Of a DNA stretch of 64,000 nt, positions 53,782-62,389 are shown one piece after another (the stretch's first letter is position 1; each line of letters opens with the position of its first letter). The stretch comes from Solicola gregarius (GTDB lineage: Bacteria; Actinomycetota; Actinomycetes; Propionibacteriales; Nocardioidaceae), in contig NZ_CP094970.1 of NCBI RefSeq assembly GCF_025790165.1, forward strand, positions 434,001 to 498,000, written 5' to 3'. The notes under the pieces were generated by a model. It saw only the letters and a list, made by a program, of their open reading frames with translations, searched no databases and had not been told where the DNA came from. A program made the translations under genes and the position numbers.

Positions 53782-55758
53782 CTAGTGTTGCAGGCCGTTC
53801 GCCTTCCGGATCTCCGTCACGATGTGGCCCATGATCTCGGTGAGGCCGAAGTCCTTCGGCGTGAACACCGCGGCGACGCCCTGCTCCTCGAGGCGGCGCG
53901 CATCCGACTCGGGCACGATGCCGCCGACGATCACGGGGATTTCCGCGGCGCCGGATTCACGCAGCCCGCGGAGCACGTCGGGCACCAGCTCCATGTGCGA
54001 GCCGGACAGGATGGACAGGCCGACGCAGTGCACGTCCTCGGCGACGGCAGCGGCGACGATCTCCGATGGCGTCAACCGGATGCCCTGGTAGATGACCTCG
54101 AACCCCGCGTCGCGCGCCCGCACCGCGACCTGCTCGGCGCCGTTGGAGTGCCCGTCGAGCCCGGGCTTGCCCACCAGAAGGCGCAGCCTGCCGCCGAGCT
54201 CCTCGCCGGTTTCCCGTACGCGCTCGCGTACGGCCGCGAGCTCGCCGCCGGCGTCGGAGACACCGACGCTGCCGGTCACACCCGTAGGCGCTCGGAACTC
54301 GCCGAAGACCTCCCGCAAAGCGCCCGCCCACTCACCCGTGGTCGCGCCCGCGCGTGCGGCGGCGAGGGTCGCGTCCATCAGGTTGGCGTCGGTCTTCGCC
54401 TCTGCCCGCAACCGCTCCAGCGCCGCGCGTACCGCGTCGGCGTCGCGCTGTGCGCGCCACTCGCGCAGGGCCTCGATCGCGCTCGCCTCGGCCTGCGGAT
54501 CTGCCGTCTGGATGGACGTCTCGAGATCGGCGGTCAGCGGCGACTGTTCGCTCTCGACGTAGGAGTTGACGCCGATGACCTGCTGCTCACCGGACTCGAT
54601 CGCTGCCCGGCGCTGCGCGTGCGCCGCGACAAGGGCCTGCTTCATGTAACCCGACTCGACGGCGGCGATCGCACCGCCCATCGCCTGGACCCGGTCGATC
54701 TCCGCGCGAGCGCCGCGTACGAGCTCGTCGACCTTCGCCTCGATGACATGGGAGCCGTCGAAGATGTCGTCGTACTCGAGCAGGTCGGACTCGAACGCAA
54801 GCACCTGCTGCAGACGAAGCGACCACTGCTGATCCCACGGCCGCGGCAGGCCGAGCGCCTCGTTCCAGGCGGGCAGCTGCACGGCCCGCGCCCGGGCGTC
54901 CTTCGACAGCGTGACCCCGAGCATCTCGAGAACGATGCGCTGCACGTTGTTCTCCGGCTGCGCCTCCGTCAGCCCGAGCGAGTTGACCTGGACGCCGTAC
55001 CGCATCCGGCGCATCTTGGGATCCTCGACGCCGTACCGCTCGTGGGTGATCTCGTCCCAGAGCCGTCCGAAGGCGCGCATCTTGCACATCTCCTCGACGA
55101 AGCGCACGCCCGAGTTCACGAAGAACGAGATCCGGCCGACGACCTTGCCGAAATCGGCCTCGGCCACCTGACCCGAGTCCTTGACCGAGTCGAGCACCGC
55201 GATCGCCGTCGACAGTGCGTACGCGAGCTCCTGCACGGGGGTCGCGCCGGCCTCCTGCAGGTGGTAGCTGCAGATGTTCAGCGGGTTCCACTTCGGGATA
55301 TGGACGACCGTGTACGCGATCATGTCGGTCGTCAGACGCAGGGAGTGCTCGGGCGGGAACACGTACGTGCCGCGGGAGAGGTACTCCTTGATGATGTCGT
55401 TCTGCGTCGTGCCCGCGAGGCTCACGGCGTCGACGCCCTGCTCCTCTGCGGCGACCTGGTACAACGCGAGCAGCCACATGGCGGTCGCGTTGATGGTCAT
55501 CGAGGTGTTCATCTCACCGAGCGGGATGCCGTCGAAGAGCGCATGCATCTGGCCGAGGTCGGCGACCGGCACGCCGACCTTGCCGACCTCCCCACGGCTC
55601 AGCTCGTGGTCGGGGTCGTAGCCGGTCTGTGTCGGCAGGTCGAACGCGACCGACAGACCCGTCTGGCCCTTGGCCAGGTTACGCCGGTAGAGGGCGTTCG
55701 AGGCTGCCGCCGAGCTGTGCCCCGCGTACGTCCGCATCACCCAGGGTTTGTCGCGCAT
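53782..55758 (-). CDS. ecm: ethylmalonyl-CoA mutase, MeaA type (658 aa)
   Basis: Adenosylcobalamin mutase in one chain: catalytic TIM barrel (about 5-480; RTYAGHSSAAASNALYR, FDLPTQTGYDPDHELSRGEVGKVGV, NATAMWLLALY) and a C-terminal B12 domain with the DxHxxG variant GKPGLDGHSNGAEQVAVRA and GLSILSGSH. The barrel sequence is that of Ecm/MeaA rather than of heterodimeric methylmalonyl-CoA mutase. It converts ethylmalonyl-CoA to methylsuccinyl-CoA after Ccr and epimerase. ATG 55758 has TAACCT 6 nt upstream. Confidence 0.92.
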   Translation of the reverse strand: MRDKPWVMRTYAGHSSAAASNALYRRNLAKGQTGLSVAFDLPTQTGYDPDHELSRGEVGKVGVPVADLGQMHALFDGIPLGEMNTSMTINATAMWLLALYQVAAEEQGVDAVSLAGTTQNDIIKEYLSRGTYVFPPEHSLRLTTDMIAYTVVHIPKWNPLNICSYHLQEAGATPVQELAYALSTAIAVLDSVKDSGQVAEADFGKVVGRISFFVNSGVRFVEEMCKMRAFGRLWDEITHERYGVEDPKMRRMRYGVQVNSLGLTEAQPENNVQRIVLEMLGVTLSKDARARAVQLPAWNEALGLPRPWDQQWSLRLQQVLAFESDLLEYDDIFDGSHVIEAKVDELVRGARAEIDRVQAMGGAIAAVESGYMKQALVAAHAQRRAAIESGEQQVIGVNSYVESEQSPLTADLETSIQTADPQAEASAIEALREWRAQRDADAVRAALERLRAEAKTDANLMDATLAAARAGATTGEWAGALREVFGEFRAPTGVTGSVGVSDAGGELAAVRERVRETGEELGGRLRLLVGKPGLDGHSNGAEQVAVRARDAGFEVIYQGIRLTPSEIVAAAVAEDVHCVGLSILSGSHMELVPDVLRGLRESGAAEIPVIVGGIVPESDARRLEEQGVAAVFTPKDFGLTEIMGHIVTEIRKANGLQH

Positions 55759-55764
55759 AGCCAC

Positions 55765-55770
55765 AGGTTA
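55765..55770 (-). promoter_or_regulatory. leaderless -10 of ecm
   Basis: TAACCT on the minus strand, 6 nt before the ATG at 55758. This favours it over the in-frame GTG at 55764. Confidence 0.55.
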
Positions 55771-55810
55771 GGCCCAAATGACCGGCGAGTAACCCCTGAC
55801 GTGAGACGGC

Positions 55811-56719
55811 TCACTGCCGGTCGAGGTTCGAACCCTTGTAGTCGCGGATCAGCCGCTGGCGTACGTGGGTGAGCTGCTCGCGCGCCCGCATCGCGCGGTC
55901 CTCGTCGAGGGCGCTGAGCCCGTAGCCGAGGACGTCGGCGACGACGATCGATGAGAGCGCCTCCGACGAGAGGAGCGCAGAGCCGCGGATGGCGAGCAGC
56001 CCGATGTCGTATGCCTTCGCCAGCTGCTTGTGCAGGCGCTCGCCGCTGATCAGGATCGCCTTGGCGCCAACGGACGTGGCGTGCTCGAGGATGACGTCGA
56101 TGTCGTGCAACAGCCGGCCTGGCTGGAATATGACGACCGCATCGCCGTGGCCGATGCGCATCACCGAGTCGGCGAGCATGAGCCCCGTGTCTCCGACTGC
56201 TCTTGCGTCGTACCCCATCCGGTTCGCCGTTCGAGCCAGGTGCCGGGCGCCGTGCTCGGATCCGCCGTAGCCGAACACGAAGATCGTGTCCGCGTGCGCC
56301 ATGGCCCCGACGGCGCTCTGCAGCTCGGCGTCGTCGATCGCCTCGCGGGTGAGCTCGAGCGACTCGATCGCGTCGGCGAAGATCTGCTCGCGCACGGCGC
56401 CGAGGTCCGAGCCCAGTGCGGACAGCCGACGCGACAGGCGCTCCCTCGGATGGGCGGTCGCCTCCCCGAGGCCGCTGCCCGCCTCGCGCTTGAGCTGCGG
56501 CAGCCCTGTGTAACCGAGCTTGCGCGCCGTACGTACGACCGTCGCGTCACTGGTACGCGTCAGGCGCCCGAGCTGCTCGGCGTTCGCGAAGATCAGCTCC
56601 TCGGTCGGCATCGCGTTGAGGTACTGCGCGACCCGCGTCTCCGACGGCGACAGCCGATCGAGCACCGCGCCCACCCGGTCGGCGAGCGAGCGCGACGATT
56701 CCACTTCATCTGTTGACAT
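55811..56719 (-). CDS. MurR/RpiR-family regulator (302 aa)
   Basis: HTH_6 domain at residues 10-85 (LSPSETRVAQYLNAMPTEEL, then RTSDATVVRTARKLGYTG) and a SIS effector domain (about 125-270; FVFGYGGSEHGARHLA, LISGERLH). Diverges from a C45 hydrolase/Dpp-type transporter operon, which is its likely target. A TGAAGTATTCA dyad lies at 56723-56733, just before its own start. The SIS domain usually binds a sugar phosphate, which is unexpected for an amide or peptide operon. Confidence 0.86.
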   Translation of the reverse strand: MSTDEVESSRSLADRVGAVLDRLSPSETRVAQYLNAMPTEELIFANAEQLGRLTRTSDATVVRTARKLGYTGLPQLKREAGSGLGEATAHPRERLSRRLSALGSDLGAVREQIFADAIESLELTREAIDDAELQSAVGAMAHADTIFVFGYGGSEHGARHLARTANRMGYDARAVGDTGLMLADSVMRIGHGDAVVIFQPGRLLHDIDVILEHATSVGAKAILISGERLHKQLAKAYDIGLLAIRGSALLSSEALSSIVVADVLGYGLSALDEDRAMRAREQLTHVRQRLIRDYKGSNLDRQ

Positions 56720-56803
56720 GTCTGAAGTATTCACTACACTCGGCCCTGACGCACGTCCGACACCGATGGCGTGTCGTGAAATGGATACTACAAGGAGCAG
56801 TGC

Positions 56804-57967
56804 GTGGACAGCTTGACCCTCCCGTCCGTCGAGATCAGCGGCGGCGACCACGAGCGCGGCACCCAGTACGGCGAGTTCGCAGCCGCCCAGATCGTCGCGG
56901 CGCGCGACTTCTACGAGGCGTCCTTCGGGCGGGTGCAGGGCCTCACCTGGTCGCAGGTACGCGAGCTCGCCCGCGAGTGGCTTGCGCCGAGCACCGCGTT
57001 CGCGCCCGACCTGATCGACGAGATGCGCGGGATCGCGGACGGCGCGGGGCTCGATCTGCTCGACGTCCTCGCCCTGAACGCCCGCGGCGAGATCAGCCGG
57101 ATGCGTCGCGACGAGCCCCTCGGTGAACGCGACGAGCTCGACCTGGACTCCGACGGATGCTCGTCGTTCGCGCTGTTGCCCGAGGCAACCGGCGACGGCC
57201 ACGTCTACTGCGGTCAGAACTGGGACTGGCGCCACGCCGTACGCGACACGGTGCTGCTGCTTCGGGTCGTACGCCCGGGCAAGCCGACGATCATCCAGCA
57301 CGTCGAGGCCGGCCAGGTCGGTCGACAGGGTGCGAACTCCGCCGGTCTCGCGCTCAACGCGAACGGGCTCGGCGGCCGGTTCCCGGGCACTGCCCCGGGC
57401 GTGCCGCAGCCGCTGATCCGCCGCCGCGTACTGGACTCGGCCGGTCCGTACGAGGCGATCAAAGTACTGCTCGACGCCACACAGGACATCCCGAGCAACG
57501 CGCTGCTCACTCATCGGGACGGGTTCGCGATCGACCTCGAGACGACGCCGTACGCGCACGACTGGCTCTACCCGACCGGCGGCGTCCTCGTCCACGGCAA
57601 CCACTACCAGGGCCGGATACCGGCCCAGCTCGCCGCGACGTACCGCCCGGACTCCGCCAGCACCCTGTATCGCGTCCCGATCATCGAACGCGGCCTGGCA
57701 GAGGCCGCGGCCGCGGTCGACGCCGAGTCGATCCGCAAGGTCGTGCACACGACGATGTCCGACCACTTCGGCAAACCCGAGTCGGTGTGCTCGCACCCCG
57801 ACCCACGCCACGACGAGCTCCGCCAGTGGTCGACACTGCTGTCGAGCTGCGTCGACCTCACCGCAGGCACGTACCACCTCGCGCCCGGTATGCCGTGCGA
57901 GCACGCGTACCAAGTTGCTCCGTGGAACATCTACGACGGCCCCGACGCCCCCACCCACACGAGGTAG
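56804..57967 (+). CDS. C45-family autoproteolytic hydrolase (387 aa)
   Basis: Ntn-hydrolase of the acyl-CoA:6-APA acyltransferase-like family. The predicted self-cleavage site is G118-C119 (DSDGCSSFALL), with C119 as the new N-terminal nucleophile; NWDWR follows near 138 and GLALNANGLGG near 182. No signal peptide, so it acts in the cytoplasm on imported N-acyl or peptide-like compounds. GTG start with AAGGAG 6 nt upstream. First gene of the operon with an oligopeptide transporter. Confidence 0.8.
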   Translation: MDSLTLPSVEISGGDHERGTQYGEFAAAQIVAARDFYEASFGRVQGLTWSQVRELAREWLAPSTAFAPDLIDEMRGIADGAGLDLLDVLALNARGEISRMRRDEPLGERDELDLDSDGCSSFALLPEATGDGHVYCGQNWDWRHAVRDTVLLLRVVRPGKPTIIQHVEAGQVGRQGANSAGLALNANGLGGRFPGTAPGVPQPLIRRRVLDSAGPYEAIKVLLDATQDIPSNALLTHRDGFAIDLETTPYAHDWLYPTGGVLVHGNHYQGRIPAQLAATYRPDSASTLYRVPIIERGLAEAAAAVDAESIRKVVHTTMSDHFGKPESVCSHPDPRHDELRQWSTLLSSCVDLTAGTYHLAPGMPCEHAYQVAPWNIYDGPDAPTHTR

Positions 57968-57970
57968 ATC

Positions 57971-59596
57971 ATGAACCGCCGCATCATCCTCCCCGCCACC
58001 CTGCTGAGCGCCGCGGCGCTCGCCTTGACCGGCTGCGCCGGCTCCGACTCCGGCGGGGGCAAGCCGCCGAGCGACGACGAGCTCGTCGCCACTACCAAGC
58101 CCGCCTCGGGGCCCGCCGACAGCGTGAACTGGATGCTGTCTGCCGAGCCGGCGACGCTCGACGCCGACGTCGGCGCCAGTGACGTCGAGGACTCCGTGAT
58201 CGCCAACATGTGCGAACGGTTGTTCCAGGTCCAGCCCGACTACAGCGTCAAGCCGCACCTCGCCAAGTCGGTGACGCGCCCCAACCCCACGACGGTCGTG
58301 TACGCCCTGCGCGATGACGTGACGTTCCACGACGGCAGCCCGCTGGCTGCCGATGACGTCGTATGGAGCATGCAACGCCACGCCGAGCCCGGCGCCGACG
58401 AGTCCGACGAGTATGAGGGTGTCAAGAACGTCGAGAAGACCGGCGAGTACGAGGTGACCGTCACGCTCGAGCAGCCCGATGCGCAGTTCGACATGCGGAT
58501 GGCCGGCGACGGCGGAATCGTCTGGAACCGCGCCGTGATCGACAGGGCGGGCGACTCGTTCGGAACACCGGACAGTCCCGATGCATGCAGTGGTCCGTAC
58601 CAGCTCAAGGAATGGAAGGCGGGTACGTCGATCACCCTCGAGGCGGCACCGAACTACTGGGACAAGGACCGCGCCGTCAACACGCAGAGCCTCACTTACA
58701 CCTGGGGCGCGGCGCCCGCCGTCGTGAACGCGGTGAACGCCGGTGAGACCGACGGCACCTTCCTGACCGATCCCTCGCTCGTCGGGCCGCTCGAGTCCAA
58801 CGACGAGCTCAGCGTCTCGTACGGCGCGACCACGACGTCGTGGCAGGTCTTCCCGTCCCGCGGCGACGGCGCACTCGGCGACGCTCGGATCCGTACGGCG
58901 CTGTCGCTCGCGATGGATCGCGACGGGATCGTCAAGGCAGCGTTCGACGGGCGCGCCGAGCCATGGAAGCTCCCGGTCGGATCGGGCACCTGGGGTTACG
59001 CGCCCGACGCCTTCCAGGACGCGTTCGACAAGGTCCCCGACACGCCCTCGTCGCCGAGCGACGCCGATATCGACAAGGCCAAGGACCTCGTCGAGCAGGT
59101 CGGCGACCCGGGCCCGATCACGCTCGCCACCAGTGGGAGCGAGATCCAGAACGTGATGGCCAACGGCGTCCGCACGGCTGCGGCCGAGATCGGACTCGAG
59201 GTCGAAATCAAGACGCTGTCGGACGCGCAGTACTCCGAGCTGTACGGGAGCGAGGACGCCCGAGCGAAGGTCGACGGCATGATCGGCGACTGGTACCTCT
59301 CCAAGCCCGATCCGCTCGGCATGTACGACAACGCGATGCCGGGAGGAGTCAACAACTACGTCGGCTTCGATGACCCGAAGTACGCGCAGGCGTTCAACGC
59401 CGCGGCCGGCGAGTACGACGAGACCAAGCGCGCGAACCTCACGGTGAAGGTGCAGGACATCTACCTGGACAACATGCTCTCCATTCCGTTGGTGATGACG
59501 CCGAACACCCTGGTGACGTCCGACAAGCTGTCCGGCGCACCCGTGTCGATGGCCTACCTCACGTACCCGTGGGCTGCAGATCTCGGCTCGGCGTGA
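57971..59596 (+). CDS. extracellular solute-binding lipoprotein, family 5 (541 aa)
   Basis: Signal peptide (1-20) with lipobox LTGC and lipidated Cys21, then SBP_bac_5 fold: PTTVVYALRDDVTFHDGSPLAADDVVWS near 97-124, VRTALSLAMDR-type RIRTALSLAMDRDGIVKAAF, and a typical C-terminal GGVNNYVGFDD. It captures peptides, opines or related molecules for the two permeases and two ATPases downstream. Confidence 0.9.
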   Translation: MNRRIILPATLLSAAALALTGCAGSDSGGGKPPSDDELVATTKPASGPADSVNWMLSAEPATLDADVGASDVEDSVIANMCERLFQVQPDYSVKPHLAKSVTRPNPTTVVYALRDDVTFHDGSPLAADDVVWSMQRHAEPGADESDEYEGVKNVEKTGEYEVTVTLEQPDAQFDMRMAGDGGIVWNRAVIDRAGDSFGTPDSPDACSGPYQLKEWKAGTSITLEAAPNYWDKDRAVNTQSLTYTWGAAPAVVNAVNAGETDGTFLTDPSLVGPLESNDELSVSYGATTTSWQVFPSRGDGALGDARIRTALSLAMDRDGIVKAAFDGRAEPWKLPVGSGTWGYAPDAFQDAFDKVPDTPSSPSDADIDKAKDLVEQVGDPGPITLATSGSEIQNVMANGVRTAAAEIGLEVEIKTLSDAQYSELYGSEDARAKVDGMIGDWYLSKPDPLGMYDNAMPGGVNNYVGFDDPKYAQAFNAAAGEYDETKRANLTVKVQDIYLDNMLSIPLVMTPNTLVTSDKLSGAPVSMAYLTYPWAADLGSA

Positions 59597-59603
59597 CGCG
59601 TCG

Positions 59604-60548
59604 ATGCGCACCGTCGTTCGAAACGTCGCCGAGGTCGTCACTACGCTCGTCCTCGCCTCGTTCCTGATCTTCCTGGCGATGTACCTTGCCCCAGGTGACA
59701 AGGCGGCGCTGCTCGCGGGCGGGCCGGAGAACCTGACCCCGCAGACGCTCCAGGCGATCAACGAGCAGTACCACTTCGACGACCCGATGATCGTCCAGTA
59801 CTTCTACTGGCTGGGCAACGCCGTGCAAGGCGACTTCGGTCGCTCGTACGTCTATGGGCAGGACGTGTCGAGCCTGTTGACCTCGCGTTTCGATGTCACG
59901 GTGTTCCTGGTGCTCTACACCGCCGTGCTGGTCATTGCGATCGGCCTCGTGCTCGGCGTCGTGTCCGCCTTGCGCAGGCGCAAGGCGGCCGACTCCGCGA
60001 TCCTGACGGTGACGACGTTCCTCGGTGGCATCCCGCCGTTCGTCGCGGCGGTCGCCCTGATCGCGGTGTTCGCGGTCGGGCTGGCGTGGTTCCCCACCAC
60101 GGGCGCCGGCGACGGTATCGCCGACCGCTTCTACCACCTGACGCTGCCCGCGATCGCGCTCGCCGTCGGCTCGATCGCCGGGATGACACGAGTGACGCGG
60201 CAGTCGATGGTGAGCCAGTCCGAGTCGCCGCACGTCGACGTCGCGCGTACCCGCGGGCTGCCCCGCGCGTACATCGTCCGGCAGCACATCCTGCGCAACT
60301 CCGCGGCACCGATCATCACCATGTCGGGTCTCATCATCGCCGGCACGATCGCCGGCACCGTGCTCGTCGAGGAGGCCTTCGGGCTGAGCGGGATCGGCAA
60401 GCTGCTGATCGACGCGATCGACCAGCGCGACCTCCCCGTGACGCAGGCGGTCCTGCTGCTGCTCGTCCTCGCGTACATCATCACCACCCGGATCGCCGAC
60501 GTACTGCAGCGCGTCGCCGATCCTCGGCTGCGAGGGAGTGAGTCATGA
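59604..60548 (+). CDS. dipeptide-type ABC permease, DppB-like (314 aa)
   Basis: Six-helix BPD_transp_1 permease: N-terminal TTLVLASFLIFLAMYLAPGDKA, GNAVQGDFGRSYVYGQDV, and the EAA loop region ARTRGLPRAYIVRQHILRNSAAPII near 213-237. It overlaps the DppC gene by ATGA. Confidence 0.9.
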   Translation: MRTVVRNVAEVVTTLVLASFLIFLAMYLAPGDKAALLAGGPENLTPQTLQAINEQYHFDDPMIVQYFYWLGNAVQGDFGRSYVYGQDVSSLLTSRFDVTVFLVLYTAVLVIAIGLVLGVVSALRRRKAADSAILTVTTFLGGIPPFVAAVALIAVFAVGLAWFPTTGAGDGIADRFYHLTLPAIALAVGSIAGMTRVTRQSMVSQSESPHVDVARTRGLPRAYIVRQHILRNSAAPIITMSGLIIAGTIAGTVLVEEAFGLSGIGKLLIDAIDQRDLPVTQAVLLLLVLAYIITTRIADVLQRVADPRLRGSES

Positions 60549-61409
60549 GCGCGGCGAGCGTTGATGCCGGCGTCATTGCGCCCGTCGCTCCTACGCGGTC
60601 ACGCGGCGGAGTGATGTTCTGGGTGTCGGCGGTGTTCCTCGCCGTCGTGATCTGCTGCGCCGTGTTCGCGCCGTGGATCGCACCTCACGACCCGACCGAG
60701 GCCGACCTGTCCGCGTCGCTGCAGGGCATCAGCGGCGACTACTGGCTCGGCGCCGACCAGTCCGGGCAGGACATCGCGTCCCGGATCATGTACGGAGCTC
60801 GTACCGGCCTGATCGGCCCGCTGTTGATCCTCGGTTTCGCGCTCACGTTCGGGCCGCCGCTCGGCATCCTCGCCGCGTGGAAGGGCGGTTGGATCGACGC
60901 AGTCGTCTCCCGCGCGACCGATGCCTTCATCGCCTTCCCGGGCCTGCTCTTCGCCGTGCTCGTCATCGCGATCTTCGGCGAGGGCATCGGGGCCGCCGTG
61001 ATCGCGCTCGGACTCGCGTACACCCCGGCGGTGGCGAAGCTGGCCCGAAGCGCGGCGCTGTCGGAGTGCCAGCGCGAGTACATCGAGGCGTACCGGGTGC
61101 TCGGTGTCGGGGGGTGTCGCGATCTGCCTGCGCAGGCTCGTCCCCAGGGTCATCCCGTTGATCCTCGGCTACTGCGTGGTGTTGTTCGGCGAGGCCCTGA
61201 TGAGCCTCGCCGGACTCAGCTACCTCGGCCTCGGCGCCCAGCCGCCGTCCTCGGACTGGGGTCTGATGGTGTCCGAGGGCCAGCTCCCGCTGATCCAGGG
61301 CTCGCTGCTCCCCTCACTCGCGCCCGGTGCGGCGATCGCGCTGACCGTCGTCGCCGTCAATGTCGTGGGTGTACGCCTCGCGGACAGGTTGGGGGTCGAT
61401 CGGCCATGA
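60545..61409 (+). pseudogene. dipeptide-type ABC permease, DppC-like, frameshifted
   Basis: About 288 residues across two frames. Frame 1 gives the N-terminal helix and the core up to EAYRVLGVGG (residue 188). Frame 2 resumes at VAICLRRLVPRVIPLILG and ends at GVDRP. The break is a run of six Gs at 61109-61114 where five would keep the frame. The EAA loop lies at the break, so the product would be inactive unless the shift is a sequencing error or is bypassed. ATGA overlaps link it to both neighbours. Confidence 0.82.
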
Positions 61410-62389
61410 AGCTCGAACTCGACCGGTTGAGCATGGCGCTCCCCGGTACGGCGCGGCCGGTGCTCGAGGACGTCTCCCTCGCCATCTCGGCGGGCGAGAT
61501 CGTCGGTCTCGTCGGCGAGTCCGGATCGGGTAAGTCCACCACTGCACGCGCGGCGCTCGGTCTGATGCCCGACGGCGCGGCGGTGAGCGGCGCCGTGCGC
61601 GTCGACGGTACGAGCGTGCTCGACCTCGACGACGCGGGTCTTCGACGGCTGCGCTCGGAGCGAGTCGCGATGGTCTACCAGAACCCACGGGCATCGCTGA
61701 ATCCCGTGCGGACGGTCGGTGCGTACGCGACCGAGCAGCTACGCACCGCACTCGGACTCGACGCGTCCGCCGCGAAGGCCCGCGTACTCGACCTGTTCGC
61801 GTCGGTCGGCCTTCGCGAGCCCGAGCGACTCCTGCGAGCGCATCCGCACCAGCTGTCGGGCGGCATGCTGCAGCGAGTGGTGATCGCGTCGGCGCTCGCG
61901 GGCGACCCGGAGTTCCTGCTCGCCGACGAGGCGACGAGCGCCCTCGACGTGTCGACCCAGGCGTCGATCGTCGCGCTGCTGCTGTCTCTGCGCCGCGAGC
62001 GCGGCCTGGGCATGCTGTTCATCACCCACGACCTCGGCCTCGCGTCCGCGCTGTGCGACCGGGTCTGCGTCATGTACGCCGGCCGGATCGTCGAGTCACA
62101 GCCCGGCGACCGGCTGCTGGTCGGGCCGCGGCACCCGTACACCGCCGGCCTGCGCGACAGCACCCCCGAACTGCTGTCCGGCCGCGCGATCAAGCCGATC
62201 GCCGGGGCGCCCCCGTCGCTGGGCGAGTCGGTCGCGGGCTGCGCCTTCGCACCGCGTTGCCCGTACGTCGAGCAGGAGTGCCGTGACGAGGCGCAGCCGC
62301 TGCGGCCCGTCGCGGACGACCTCGTCGCGTGTCGACGCCACGATGCCATCGAGCTGGCGGCCGACCACGCCTCGGAAGGAGCGTCATGA
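61406..62389 (+). CDS. oligopeptide ABC ATPase, DppD-like (327 aa)
   Basis: ATPase with Walker A GESGSGKST near residues 36-44, signature LSGGMLQRV, Walker B LLADEATSALDVS and the C-terminal oligo_HPY domain with a Cys cluster (GCAFAPRCPYVEQEC) that may bind a metal or Fe-S cluster. ATG is in an ATGA overlap with the permease. Confidence 0.9.
   Translation: MKLELDRLSMALPGTARPVLEDVSLAISAGEIVGLVGESGSGKSTTARAALGLMPDGAAVSGAVRVDGTSVLDLDDAGLRRLRSERVAMVYQNPRASLNPVRTVGAYATEQLRTALGLDASAAKARVLDLFASVGLREPERLLRAHPHQLSGGMLQRVVIASALAGDPEFLLADEATSALDVSTQASIVALLLSLRRERGLGMLFITHDLGLASALCDRVCVMYAGRIVESQPGDRLLVGPRHPYTAGLRDSTPELLSGRAIKPIAGAPPSLGESVAGCAFAPRCPYVEQECRDEAQPLRPVADDLVACRRHDAIELAADHASEGAS

Noticed and set aside
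55820-55840. GGTTCGAACC, like a tRNA T-loop
   Set aside because: It lies inside the C-terminal codons of the RpiR-family gene and no acceptor or anticodon stem surrounds it.
53761-55872. long plus-strand frame antisense to ecm and the aminotransferase
   Set aside because: It is a GC-driven shadow frame; the minus-strand genes carry clear family motifs.
55811-59761. 1316-residue minus-strand frame extending beyond the RpiR regulator
   Set aside because: Only the last 302 residues encode the regulator; the rest is a shadow opposite the C45 and solute-binding genes.
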